Positions 1 through 5,477 of a stretch of DNA of 5,643 bases are shown in pieces; positions within the stretch are counted from its first letter, which is position 1, and every line of letters starts with the position of its first letter. The stretch is taken from assembly GCA_020445165.1 (NCBI GenBank), contig JAGRHE010000177.1:1-5643 (forward strand). Reading direction: 5' to 3'. This DNA is from Gammaproteobacteria bacterium (lineage in GTDB: Bacteria > Pseudomonadota > Gammaproteobacteria > Chromatiales > Sedimenticolaceae). A model generated the notes under the pieces. The model saw nothing but the letters and a program-made list of their open reading frames with translations, was not told where the DNA came from and searched no databases. A program made the position numbers and the translations under genes.

Positions 1-89
1 ATCCGTACAAGGACACCGCCGGCCCGGCCGTCAACCCGCTGATCAAGATCATCAACATCGTCGCACTGCTGATCGTGCCGATGCTCTGA
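1..89 (+). CDS. hppA: Membrane-bound proton/sodium-translocating pyrophosphatase, C-terminal end (partial)
   Basis: Only the last 28 codons and the TGA stop lie in the window; codons are in frame from base 3. The peptide begins PYKDTAGPAVNPLIK and ends in a hydrophobic tail (NIVALLIVPML). A YKDTAGPAxNPxIK stretch followed by one last transmembrane helix is the standard C-terminus of the membrane pyrophosphatase family. These integral membrane enzymes hydrolyse pyrophosphate in the cytoplasm and pump H+ or Na+ across the membrane. Too little sequence is visible to tell proton from sodium pumps or K+-dependent from K+-independent subclasses. The gene is followed after 25 bases by a strong terminator, so its transcript probably does not extend into the TIR gene. 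The family call is secure; ion specificity is not known. Confidence 0.93.
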   Translation, partial: PYKDTAGPAVNPLIKIINIVALLIVPML

Positions 90-114
90 TCGCTGCCATC
101 CTCACGATGACAGC

Positions 115-138
115 AAGGGGGCCTCGCGCCCCCTTTTT
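115..138 (+). terminator. Rho-independent terminator of hppA
   Basis: AAGGGGGC (115-122) pairs perfectly with GCCCCCTT (128-135) around a 5-base loop (CTCGC). The second arm runs directly into further T residues, giving five T in a row at 134-138. The GC-rich 8-bp stem, short loop and T tract 25 bases after the hppA stop fit an intrinsic terminator. Confidence 0.9.
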
Positions 139-206
139 AGTTTGCTTGCGACGCGCGCCGTGAATGGAGCGCAGTGATGACCGCCGCGCAAGACCGGAAA
201 GAAGAT

Positions 207-227
207 GTCGGGCACAGCCCGACCTAC
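207..227 (-). repeat. GTAG-type REP palindrome, copy 1
   Basis: Read on the minus strand this is GTAG followed by a perfect 7-bp stem, GTCGGGC / GCCCGAC, around the 3-base loop TGT. The tetranucleotide GTAG directly before a short GC-rich hairpin is the hallmark of the GTAG class of REP elements, which are mobilised in trans by REP-associated tyrosine transposases (RAYT). It faces copy 2 (254-274) head to head across 26 bases, the usual arrangement of a REP doublet. No RAYT gene is in the window. Confidence 0.75.
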
Positions 228-253
228 GCGCCAGCCAAGCGTGGGGACACCTC

Positions 254-274
254 GTAGGGCCGGCTGTGCCGGCC
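254..274 (+). repeat. GTAG-type REP palindrome, copy 2
   Basis: GTAG (254-257) precedes a perfect 7-bp stem GGCCGGC (258-264) / GCCGGCC (268-274) with loop TGT. The loop is the same as in copy 1 read on its own strand. The stem sequences differ (GGCCGGC here, GTCGGGC there) but each is perfectly self-complementary, so stem changes have been compensated on both arms. That argues for a maintained hairpin rather than a chance inverted repeat. Confidence 0.75.
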
Positions 275-371
275 GATGATGGATGAAGGCGCGGATGGGT
301 CATATGCAACGCGTTTGGTGCTATGTTGCTCATCCGCTGCTACCGGTTGTGTTGAAGCGAAAGTGACACCG

Positions 372-2201
372 ATGATGAGCAACGACACGCAAGACCCTCA
401 CCCGCGCGCTGCGTCGCGCATCCTGATCCGGCTGCTCGATCGCAGACAATGGATCGACTACCTCGTCGCGTTCGCAGTCGGCGCCCTGCCGATGCTGGTC
501 GCACAGCAGATCGGGGCGCTGTGGACGATCGGCGAACATGTCGGTTACCTGGATGCACACCTGTGGGTGCTGGCACCGGCAGTGCCATTGCTGCTTTGGG
601 CTTTCCGGCGTCTGGCATCGGGCGTTATACCGGTGACACAGCCGTGGCCTGCAACGACACTGCCGCCGATCGTCGAACTGGTCAGCAGCGATGCAGCGCG
701 TCGGATCGTCTACGACAGGCTGAGGCAGCGGGTTCTCGCGCCAGCCAACCTGTGGTCGGCATTCCTGGCCACCTTGGTCATCCACCTGCTCGATGCACCG
801 TTCGTACTCGACACCTACCTGGGCAAGGAATCGAGCTGGCCGAGCTGGATCAACATGTTCGAGGTGGACGACAGCATCAGCATGGGGGAAAACCTGGTAC
901 TGGTGTTCACCGCCGCGACCGCCCAGTTCTGCCTGGTCTTCATCGGCCTGCTGGCGATCATCCTGTTCTACCGGCACAACCGTTTCTTCCTGCGCAACGT
1001 CTACCAGCGGCGCTGGGTGGCCGCCGGTGAAGAGGCGAGCTACTTCCAGATCGATGTCGCGGATGTGAACCGCTGCTTCGGTTTTCGCGCTGCGCATCGC
1101 GCCTTCAATACCCAGGTACGCGCGCTGATGGTCGCCGGCGGCGCCATCTTCCTGAGCCGCTACGGCGTGTTGATTGCAAACGCGCGCAGCGAGCCGGAGT
1201 TTCTGAGCCTGTCGCCCGATGCGCTGGATTTCGGCGAGCTGTTCCCGCTGCCGAGCCAGCTGATCATGCCCCTGGCATGGCTGGTCGCGCTTGCGGTCGT
1301 CGCGCTGCCGGCACTGGTCAAGCTGCTGCCCCAGCTGGGTGTCGGCGGCGATCGCGGTGAGCGTTCCATCGGCGACTTCCTGCTCGAGTTTTTCCCGGCA
1401 TCGGCATGGCCGAAGAACCGCAAGGGCGGTGAAGCGGCATTGCCCGAGGTCGCGGCCGCCTTTGCCGACAATTCGTTCTGGCCGACCGGCGACAACCGTG
1501 CCGGCCTGCTGTTCTTCGTCGCCTACTGGATCTTCCTGCTGACCCTGGTGCCGGTACCCCTGAACAATCTGCCGCTGGTGCTGGCAATCGTCGTGGCCAC
1601 TGCCGGCCTTGCGTACCTCGGGCGCATCGTCACCTTCAAGGCACTGCGCATGTCGTTGCACTATGTCGATGACATGCTGGTGACACCGCCGGACAAGGGC
1701 ACAACCCTGTTTGGTGGCGCTGACCGCCAGGTTCACGCAGCCGGGAACCCCGCCATCTTCATCAGCTACCGGCGCCGTGACACGGCAGCGTATGCGCGCA
1801 TCGTGCAGGAACGGTTGAGCGAGGTGTTTGGTGCCGACCATGTCTTCATCGACTTCCGCGACATCGCACCGGGCGAGGATTTCGTCGGCCGGATCGAACG
1901 CTCGCTGGAAGCGGTCGACACCGTGCTGGTCCTGATCGGCGACCGCTGGCTGTCGCTGACCGACGACGAAGGCCGGGTGCGGATCGAGGACCCGCACGAC
2001 ATCGTCCGCCTCGAAATCATCACCGCGCTGAAACAGGACAAGCGCATCGTGCCGGTCCTCCTCGGCGGCACACCGATGCCGGCGGAATCAGAGCTGCCGC
2101 AGGTATTGCGGCCACTGGCCCGACGCAACGCAGTCGAACTCAGCGATTCGCGCTGGGACTACGATCTGGGTCGTCTGGTCGACACCCTTCAAGGACGCTG
2201 A
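372..2201 (+). CDS. Multi-pass membrane protein with C-terminal TIR domain, putative NAD-consuming effector
   Basis: 609 residues from the ATG at 372. Residues 1-450 hold about eight hydrophobic segments, roughly 29-50, 63-80, 127-147, 174-200, 250-270, 296-318, 377-396 and 399-417, with soluble loops including about 325-370. Residues 459-609 form a TIR domain: AIFISYRRRD (461-470) is strand A with the box-1 motif, VFIDFRDIAPGEDF (491-504) is the BB-loop region, and VLVLIGDRWL (518-527) is the next strand. Glu548 in VRLEIITALKQDKRIVPV matches, by motif, the catalytic glutamate of NAD-cleaving TIR domains such as SARM1 (Glu642). Known TIR enzymes cleave NAD or make cyclic ADP-ribose signals; NADase activity here is inference. 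The reading frame is open up to an ATG at 276, but that site touches the REP element and the upstream 32 codons look non-coding. No strong ribosome binding site marks 372 or 375, so the start is uncertain. No partner sensor gene is adjacent. The N-terminal membrane region matches no family I recognise. Confidence 0.88.
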   Translation: MMSNDTQDPHPRAASRILIRLLDRRQWIDYLVAFAVGALPMLVAQQIGALWTIGEHVGYLDAHLWVLAPAVPLLLWAFRRLASGVIPVTQPWPATTLPPIVELVSSDAARRIVYDRLRQRVLAPANLWSAFLATLVIHLLDAPFVLDTYLGKESSWPSWINMFEVDDSISMGENLVLVFTAATAQFCLVFIGLLAIILFYRHNRFFLRNVYQRRWVAAGEEASYFQIDVADVNRCFGFRAAHRAFNTQVRALMVAGGAIFLSRYGVLIANARSEPEFLSLSPDALDFGELFPLPSQLIMPLAWLVALAVVALPALVKLLPQLGVGGDRGERSIGDFLLEFFPASAWPKNRKGGEAALPEVAAAFADNSFWPTGDNRAGLLFFVAYWIFLLTLVPVPLNNLPLVLAIVVATAGLAYLGRIVTFKALRMSLHYVDDMLVTPPDKGTTLFGGADRQVHAAGNPAIFISYRRRDTAAYARIVQERLSEVFGADHVFIDFRDIAPGEDFVGRIERSLEAVDTVLVLIGDRWLSLTDDEGRVRIEDPHDIVRLEIITALKQDKRIVPVLLGGTPMPAESELPQVLRPLARRNAVELSDSRWDYDLGRLVDTLQGR

Positions 2202-2206
2202 CTGAG

Positions 2207-2228
2207 GGCCGCGTGTCGCACGCCGGCC
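2207..2228 (+). terminator. Hairpin just after the TIR gene, possible weak terminator
   Basis: GGCCGCGTG (2207-2215) pairs with CACGC-C-GGCC (2219-2228) around loop TCG: nine base pairs with a single bulged C at 2224. It begins five bases after the TIR stop. There is no T tract, so it is not a classic intrinsic terminator. It could block 3'-end decay of the mRNA or assist factor-dependent termination, or be a chance product of high GC. Confidence 0.35.
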
Positions 2229-2526
2229 ACCCGCTGTCGCCGTAACACCCGCTACCGCACACGTCGTCCGGGCCGGCGCGCCTTCTGACAACTTGGCAGG
2301 AATTGCAGAGCGACGGGCCGCGGCAGATGGCCCGGCAACTTGGGGACGGCCATCGCCGCTGCCAACACGCGAACAATAAACGCCTGTTATTCAATGACTA
2401 ACCGTTTCTGCACGCGCCATCTGCGGGGCAGCAACGGATTCTGGTTCGCTCCTTGCTACATCCCTCTGACGACAAAGCCCGCCGAAGGTCGCGGCATCAC
2501 TGACGGCCATTGCGCCTCAACAACCC
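2229..2526. other. Intergenic region without a supported gene
   Basis: No convincing gene is seen between the TIR gene and the cytochrome gene. Short open frames here have no family match, no ribosome binding site and no exported-protein features. Two things stand out. First, an imperfect hairpin in which GCAGATGGCC (2323-2332) pairs with GGCCAT (2348-2353) and CTGC (2359-2362), with five unpaired bases on the right arm. Second, a locally AT-rich patch around 2373-2395 in an otherwise GC-rich stretch, the most likely place for the cytochrome promoter. I could not find a well-spaced -35/-10 pair, so no promoter is called. Confidence 0.5.
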
Positions 2527-2535
2527 AAGGAGGAA
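2527..2535 (+). promoter_or_regulatory. Strong ribosome binding site of the cytochrome gene
   Basis: AAGGAGGAA is a near-perfect Shine-Dalgarno sequence ending seven bases before the ATG at 2543. It decides the start: the in-frame ATG at 2510 lies upstream of this site and would put charged residues before the signal peptide. Confidence 0.88.
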
Positions 2536-2542
2536 CGCGCGC

Positions 2543-3412
2543 ATGAGAATGTTGATATGGCTCCTGCTGCTGCCCTGCTCCGCCACGGCGCTGGATCTGG
2601 AGAATGCAAAACGAATCAACAAGACCTGTGCGCTGTGCCACGGGCAATACAGTCAGGGCACCCCGGGCATGATGTCACCCCGACTTGCCGGGTTACCGAA
2701 AGAATACATCGCCAAAGAGATGCGCTACTACCGCGATGGAACACGCGAGTACGCGCCGATGGTCGTCACGTCACAGATAACGGCAATGTCAGACAAGGAC
2801 ATCGACGACATCTCCGAGTACCTGGGTGACCTCGACATCCGCCATATGGGCCTGCCCGAGATTCCTCAGTACCCGGATGGAGATGCCGGGTCAGGTCAAG
2901 AGATCTTCATGCGCGAGTGCAAGGGTTGCCACGCCTCCAGTGGTCACGGCAAACCGCACAAAGGCGTCCCGCCGATTGCGGGACAATACGCCAGCTACCT
3001 GCTCAATCAGATCGATCGATTTCGCTCCAAAGCGAGATTTCACGACGACGATCCCAATGACGACCTGTTTACCGAATTCTCATCCACTGACCTAGACAAC
3101 ATCATCGCCTTCGTAACCCGACTGCCGCCGCACAGGTTCGAAACAGATGTCGGGCCCATCCTGGCCATGGCCGGAATGGCGATCGCCGATCCGCCGCAGA
3201 CGCCCGGCCCATCGATCGAGCCACGGCCCAGCGATCCGGGCATTGCGGGACGATTCCGCGTCGCGTCGTCGGGTGAGATCGTGCTCGAGCCACGGTTCAG
3301 CGACATGCGCGCGATCGCCGGACTCCGCGGTGACTTCCAGATCACGGCCAAAGGTGAGATCCATTTTCGGCCCGATCCGGAATCCGTCGCCCAAATCAGC
3401 GAACAAAACTGA
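2543..3412 (+). CDS. Exported diheme c-type cytochrome (cytochrome c4-like) with duplicated C-terminal motif
   Basis: 289 residues. MRMLIWLLLLPCSATA is a signal peptide with likely cleavage near residue 16, so the protein should be periplasmic. Two heme c sites are visible: CALCH (29-33) and CKGCH (126-130), each starting a class I cytochrome domain (about 20-97 and 113-194), as in the cytochrome c4/c553 group. Met73 (YAPM) sits where the distal ligand of heme 1 is expected. In the second domain the matching stretch, about 167-182, has no methionine, so heme 2 may be His-ligated, five-coordinate, or use a residue from elsewhere. Residues 195-289 go beyond the normal c4 length (about 200): a linker rich in Pro and Ala, then two copies of an EPRxSD...GEI repeat. 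Likely role is periplasmic electron transfer; partners are unknown. The DUF302 gene follows after 39 bases and is probably co-transcribed. Confidence 0.88.
   Translation: MRMLIWLLLLPCSATALDLENAKRINKTCALCHGQYSQGTPGMMSPRLAGLPKEYIAKEMRYYRDGTREYAPMVVTSQITAMSDKDIDDISEYLGDLDIRHMGLPEIPQYPDGDAGSGQEIFMRECKGCHASSGHGKPHKGVPPIAGQYASYLLNQIDRFRSKARFHDDDPNDDLFTEFSSTDLDNIIAFVTRLPPHRFETDVGPILAMAGMAIADPPQTPGPSIEPRPSDPGIAGRFRVASSGEIVLEPRFSDMRAIAGLRGDFQITAKGEIHFRPDPESVAQISEQN
3218..3367 (+). repeat. Tandem duplication inside the cytochrome C-terminal extension
   Basis: Unit 1 is residues 226-248 and unit 2 is residues 249-275 of the cytochrome. Both start EPR-x-SD, contain IAG, then an aromatic strand (RFRVASSGEI versus DFQITAKGEI) and end in a hydrophobic pair. 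The DNA is also alike at the start of each unit: 17 of 19 bases match between 3216-3234 and 3285-3303. Unit 2 is four residues longer. The alternating pattern suggests a beta hairpin. A trace of a third start (RPDPE) follows. Confidence 0.75.
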
Positions 3413-3451
3413 ATGCATAGCTGCGCTGGAATACACACCCAGGTGAACATC

Positions 3452-3970
3452 ATGAACAGACTGCTCCACCCGTTGCTCCTTGCCACGTTGTACGTATCAG
3501 GTGCGTTCACCACCGCCCTATGGGCGGCGGATGATTCCATTCGCGTCGAGGTCGCCGAGGTACAGCAATCCATCGTGCAAGTGACGCTGCAGAACGGGGT
3601 GACCCCCGAGTCAGCGGCAAACGCGATGATCGCGAAAGCTTCCGAGATCAATCTGAAGTTTGTGGGTCGGCAAAGGATATATCGACAGCTGCGCAAGCAA
3701 GGCAAGGTTTCGGGGCACCTGGAGATCTTCCAGTTCTGTGATCTCGACGATGCACACAACCTGATTCAACTGAATCCGATCTTCGCCGCCTTCATGCCCT
3801 GTCGGATCGCCATGGTCGAAGACAAGAACGGGAGCGTCTGGTTGATGACCTTCAACCTCGACATGGTCATCAACAGCACCATGTTGACCCCAGCCGAAGG
3901 TGAGATCGCCATACGGGTCAATCAGAACATGCTCAAGGTACTCGTCGCCGGTGCGACGGGGAAATCGTGA
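3452..3970 (+). CDS. Exported DUF302-family protein
   Basis: 172 residues from the ATG at 3452, chosen because AGGTGA (3441-3446) lies five bases upstream and because this start gives a clean signal peptide: MNRLLHPLLLATLYVSGAFT with cleavage near residue 25 (ALWA before ADD). An ATG at 3413 is in frame right after the cytochrome stop but would add 13 polar residues. The core fits DUF302: a helix about 51-65, EIFQFCDLDDAHNLI (91-105), the NPIFAAFMPCRIAMVED stretch (108-124) and the edge strand SVWLMTFNLDMVI (128-140). Asn108-Pro109 and the MPCR motif are typical of the family. DUF302 proteins have no agreed biochemical role. Cys96 and Cys117 could form a disulfide in the periplasm or bind a ligand. 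Position 39 bases after the cytochrome suggests one operon and a shared redox or envelope function; this is inference. Confidence 0.82.
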   Translation: MNRLLHPLLLATLYVSGAFTTALWAADDSIRVEVAEVQQSIVQVTLQNGVTPESAANAMIAKASEINLKFVGRQRIYRQLRKQGKVSGHLEIFQFCDLDDAHNLIQLNPIFAAFMPCRIAMVEDKNGSVWLMTFNLDMVINSTMLTPAEGEIAIRVNQNMLKVLVAGATGKS

Positions 3971-4239
3971 CAGCGCACTGCGTGGAGTGCCCGGCAACGG
4001 CGCACACCGTAGCCACGAGCAGCCTTCGACCCTGGCGGGGCGAACAGCTGCCACATTGGCAGAGTTTCCAGACGGTGAACGCGACCCGAGACATACGGGC
4101 CACCCGGAATCCACCCTATATGGACCGACCCCACGGTACCGGAAGGCCAACGCGACCAACCACACCACGAATAACGCACAAGCACTAACGCCCCGCACGA
4201 AGACCACGACAGACGAAGTCCGAGCACTGGAGCCTAAAC
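3971..4239. other. T-poor, C/A-rich intergenic leader before the hemerythrin gene
   Basis: No credible gene is seen. A GTG at 3967 overlapping the DUF302 stop opens a 73-codon frame, but the product is low-complexity (rich in Thr, Arg, Pro, His) with no ribosome binding site or family resemblance. The later part is strongly skewed on the + strand: bases 4141-4200 contain 24 C, 22 A, 12 G and only 2 T. Such C-rich, poorly structured RNA is what Rho binds, so it could be a termination zone after the DUF302 gene or an unstructured 5' leader. No promoter pair or hairpin terminator was found. Confidence 0.5.
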
Positions 4240-5247
4240 ATGAGAAATCCGAACCATCCAAGGCCCACAACCGGCCAACACCGGCAATCCGTTCTCGGGC
4301 GCAGCGGAGTGCTGCACGTACTGAGTACGGAACACCGTCAGGGCCTGGCACTCGCCGAACGGCTTGCCCGGTTCGCCCGCGCTGGCAATGATGACGACCT
4401 GGCTCAAGCCGTCGCCATGGTGCAAGCATTCAACCGTGAAGAGATGGAAGCGCATCTGCAGCATGAAGAACAGACTATTTTCGCCCCACTGCTACGGCGT
4501 CGGCAGTACGTAGACCTGTGCATACAGTTGGGCAAGGAACATGGCCTGCTACGCAGCCTGGTCGAACGCATGACCAGCGGCGACATCCGCTGGCATCTCG
4601 CCGAGTTTGCTCAACTGCTCAAGAACCACACCCTGCTCGAAGAGGAATGGCTGTTTCCGGTAATCCAATCCACCCTCACCGACGACGAGTTACGCGCGGT
4701 GCTGGATTTCTCACCATTGTCAGTACGCGATCCATCACCTGCCGTCTCCCCGCAGCGGCAAGGTTTGGTTACCGCCGACAACTGGCTCTCGGTGGTTGCC
4801 CAGCACCATTCGGCGACGGGCGAGTCGGGCGCCAGCATCGTGCTGTTTCCGCGCTACCAACCGGAACTGTCCATGAGCCTGGCAGAACATCTGGGACTGG
4901 TGTTCTTCGATCTCCGCAAAGACTACCTGCAGCAGTTCGGTGTTGCAGCAGACCGCACTTCACTGACGGCCCTCGACCCGCAACTACGCGAATGGGCGGC
5001 TCAGAGCGGTTTGGTCTGTCACAATATCGAAGCGCTGCTCTGCGTGAAGACCGAACAGCAACGGCGAGAATGGCTGCGCGACTTTCTCGCGCAGGACTGG
5101 CCGAACCCGGTACTGGTGCCAATTTCGGTTTTTCAAGGTGACGTGCCGGAAGAGCATCCGCGTGTGTGTGACCTCGAATTGTTCAGGCTGCCGTACCTGC
5201 CGGTTCGCCAGGCCGGCACGACGACCGTTCGCTACGATATCGAATAG
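4240..5247 (+). CDS. Hemerythrin-like HHE diiron protein with an unrecognised C-terminal domain
   Basis: 335 residues; the ATG at 4240 has GGAG (4229-4232) seven bases upstream. Residues about 23-145 form a four-helix HHE cation-binding domain with a full set of expected iron ligands: His32 (STEHRQG), His72 and Glu76 (HLQHEE), His101 (GKEHG), His130 and Glu134 ([12 protein letters not shown]). Such domains bind a non-heme diiron centre and act in O2 or NO binding, sensing, or iron and peroxide handling. No signal peptide is seen, so it is probably cytoplasmic. Residues about 175-335 form a second domain I do not recognise. It alternates hydrophobic strands and helices: strand 198-204, helix 208-218, strand 219-225 (GLVFFDLR), helix 271-286, strand 290-296 (PVLVPIS). 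That looks like a Rossmann or degenerate P-loop fold, but no GxGK[ST] Walker A motif is present. The 269-base gap leaves its co-transcription with the cytochrome operon open. Confidence 0.87.
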   Translation: MRNPNHPRPTTGQHRQSVLGRSGVLHVLSTEHRQGLALAERLARFARAGNDDDLAQAVAMVQAFNREEMEAHLQHEEQTIFAPLLRRRQYVDLCIQLGKEHGLLRSLVERMTSGDIRWHLAEFAQLLKNHTLLEEEWLFPVIQSTLTDDELRAVLDFSPLSVRDPSPAVSPQRQGLVTADNWLSVVAQHHSATGESGASIVLFPRYQPELSMSLAEHLGLVFFDLRKDYLQQFGVAADRTSLTALDPQLREWAAQSGLVCHNIEALLCVKTEQQRREWLRDFLAQDWPNPVLVPISVFQGDVPEEHPRVCDLELFRLPYLPVRQAGTTTVRYDIE

Positions 5248-5313
5248 TTCGGTCGGAACAACGGGCGCTGTGCGTGCCTGGCCGGGAACAGACCCTAATT
5301 CCTTCAATGATCC

Positions 5314-5334
5314 CGGCCGGTTTACGGCCGCTAC
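5314..5334 (-). repeat. GTAG-headed palindrome, possible REP copy 3
   Basis: On the minus strand, GTAG (5334-5331) is followed directly by CGGCCG, a 5-base loop (TAAAC) and CGGCCG. The stem is 6 bp, shorter than in the pair near base 240, and the loop is longer. The head and its direct contact with the hairpin match the GTAG REP plan. There is no T tract on the + strand, so it is a poor terminator for the hemerythrin gene. Confidence 0.45.
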
Positions 5335-5390
5335 GCACCAGTTTGACCAGTGCCGGCACATTTCGCTCAGTTCTGCGGTTGGGCATACAG

Positions 5391-5423
5391 GTCGGGCGAT
5401 CCGCTTCGCGGTGGACGCCCGAC
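5391..5423. repeat. Long interrupted palindrome upstream of ppa, REP-like
   Basis: GTCGGGCG (5391-5398) pairs perfectly with CGCCCGAC (5416-5423). Inside it CCGC (5401-5404) pairs with GCGG (5408-5411) around TTC, leaving AT and TGGA unpaired. The outer arm shares AGGTCGGGC (5389-5397) with REP copy 1 read on its minus strand, but the head here is ACAG rather than GTAG. It could be a degenerate REP, or a structure acting on ppa expression since it ends 54 bases before the ppa start. The remaining bases of 5248-5477 show no gene. Confidence 0.55.
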
Positions 5424-5467
5424 GGCCACAACGCGTACCCTAGCGCGCTGAATAATCAGTCATCACT

Positions 5468-5472
5468 GGGGA
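5468..5472 (+). promoter_or_regulatory. Ribosome binding site of ppa
   Basis: GGGGA lies five bases before the ATG at 5478 and supports that start, which also gives the normal N-terminus of the family. Confidence 0.6.
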
Positions 5473-5477
5473 ACTGC

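Noticed and set aside
276..371. Upstream extension of the TIR protein to the ATG at 276
   Set aside because: This start abuts the REP hairpin, has no ribosome binding site, and the 32 extra residues (Cys/Ser/Ala-rich) do not resemble the N-terminus of a membrane protein.
330..1997. A 555-codon open frame on the minus strand across the TIR gene
   Set aside because: Its product is rich in Gln, Arg, Asp and His with no domain, and the opposite strand encodes a clear membrane-plus-TIR protein. It is a by-product of high GC.
2294..2306. Sigma-54 promoter-like TGGCA...TTGC
   Set aside because: GG and GC are separated by 8 bases instead of the required 10, so RNA polymerase with sigma-54 should not recognise it.
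2340..2546. A 68-codon open frame before the cytochrome gene
   Set aside because: No ribosome binding site, no recognisable features, and it overlaps the strong ribosome binding site and start of the cytochrome gene.
3967..4188. A 73-codon GTG-start frame overlapping the DUF302 stop
   Set aside because: The overlap resembles translational coupling, but the product is low-complexity and its composition simply reflects the C/A-rich tract.
5361..5389. Promoter-like TTTCGC and CATACA with 17-base spacing upstream of ppa
   Set aside because: The -35 part matches only two of six consensus bases, so this is not better than chance.
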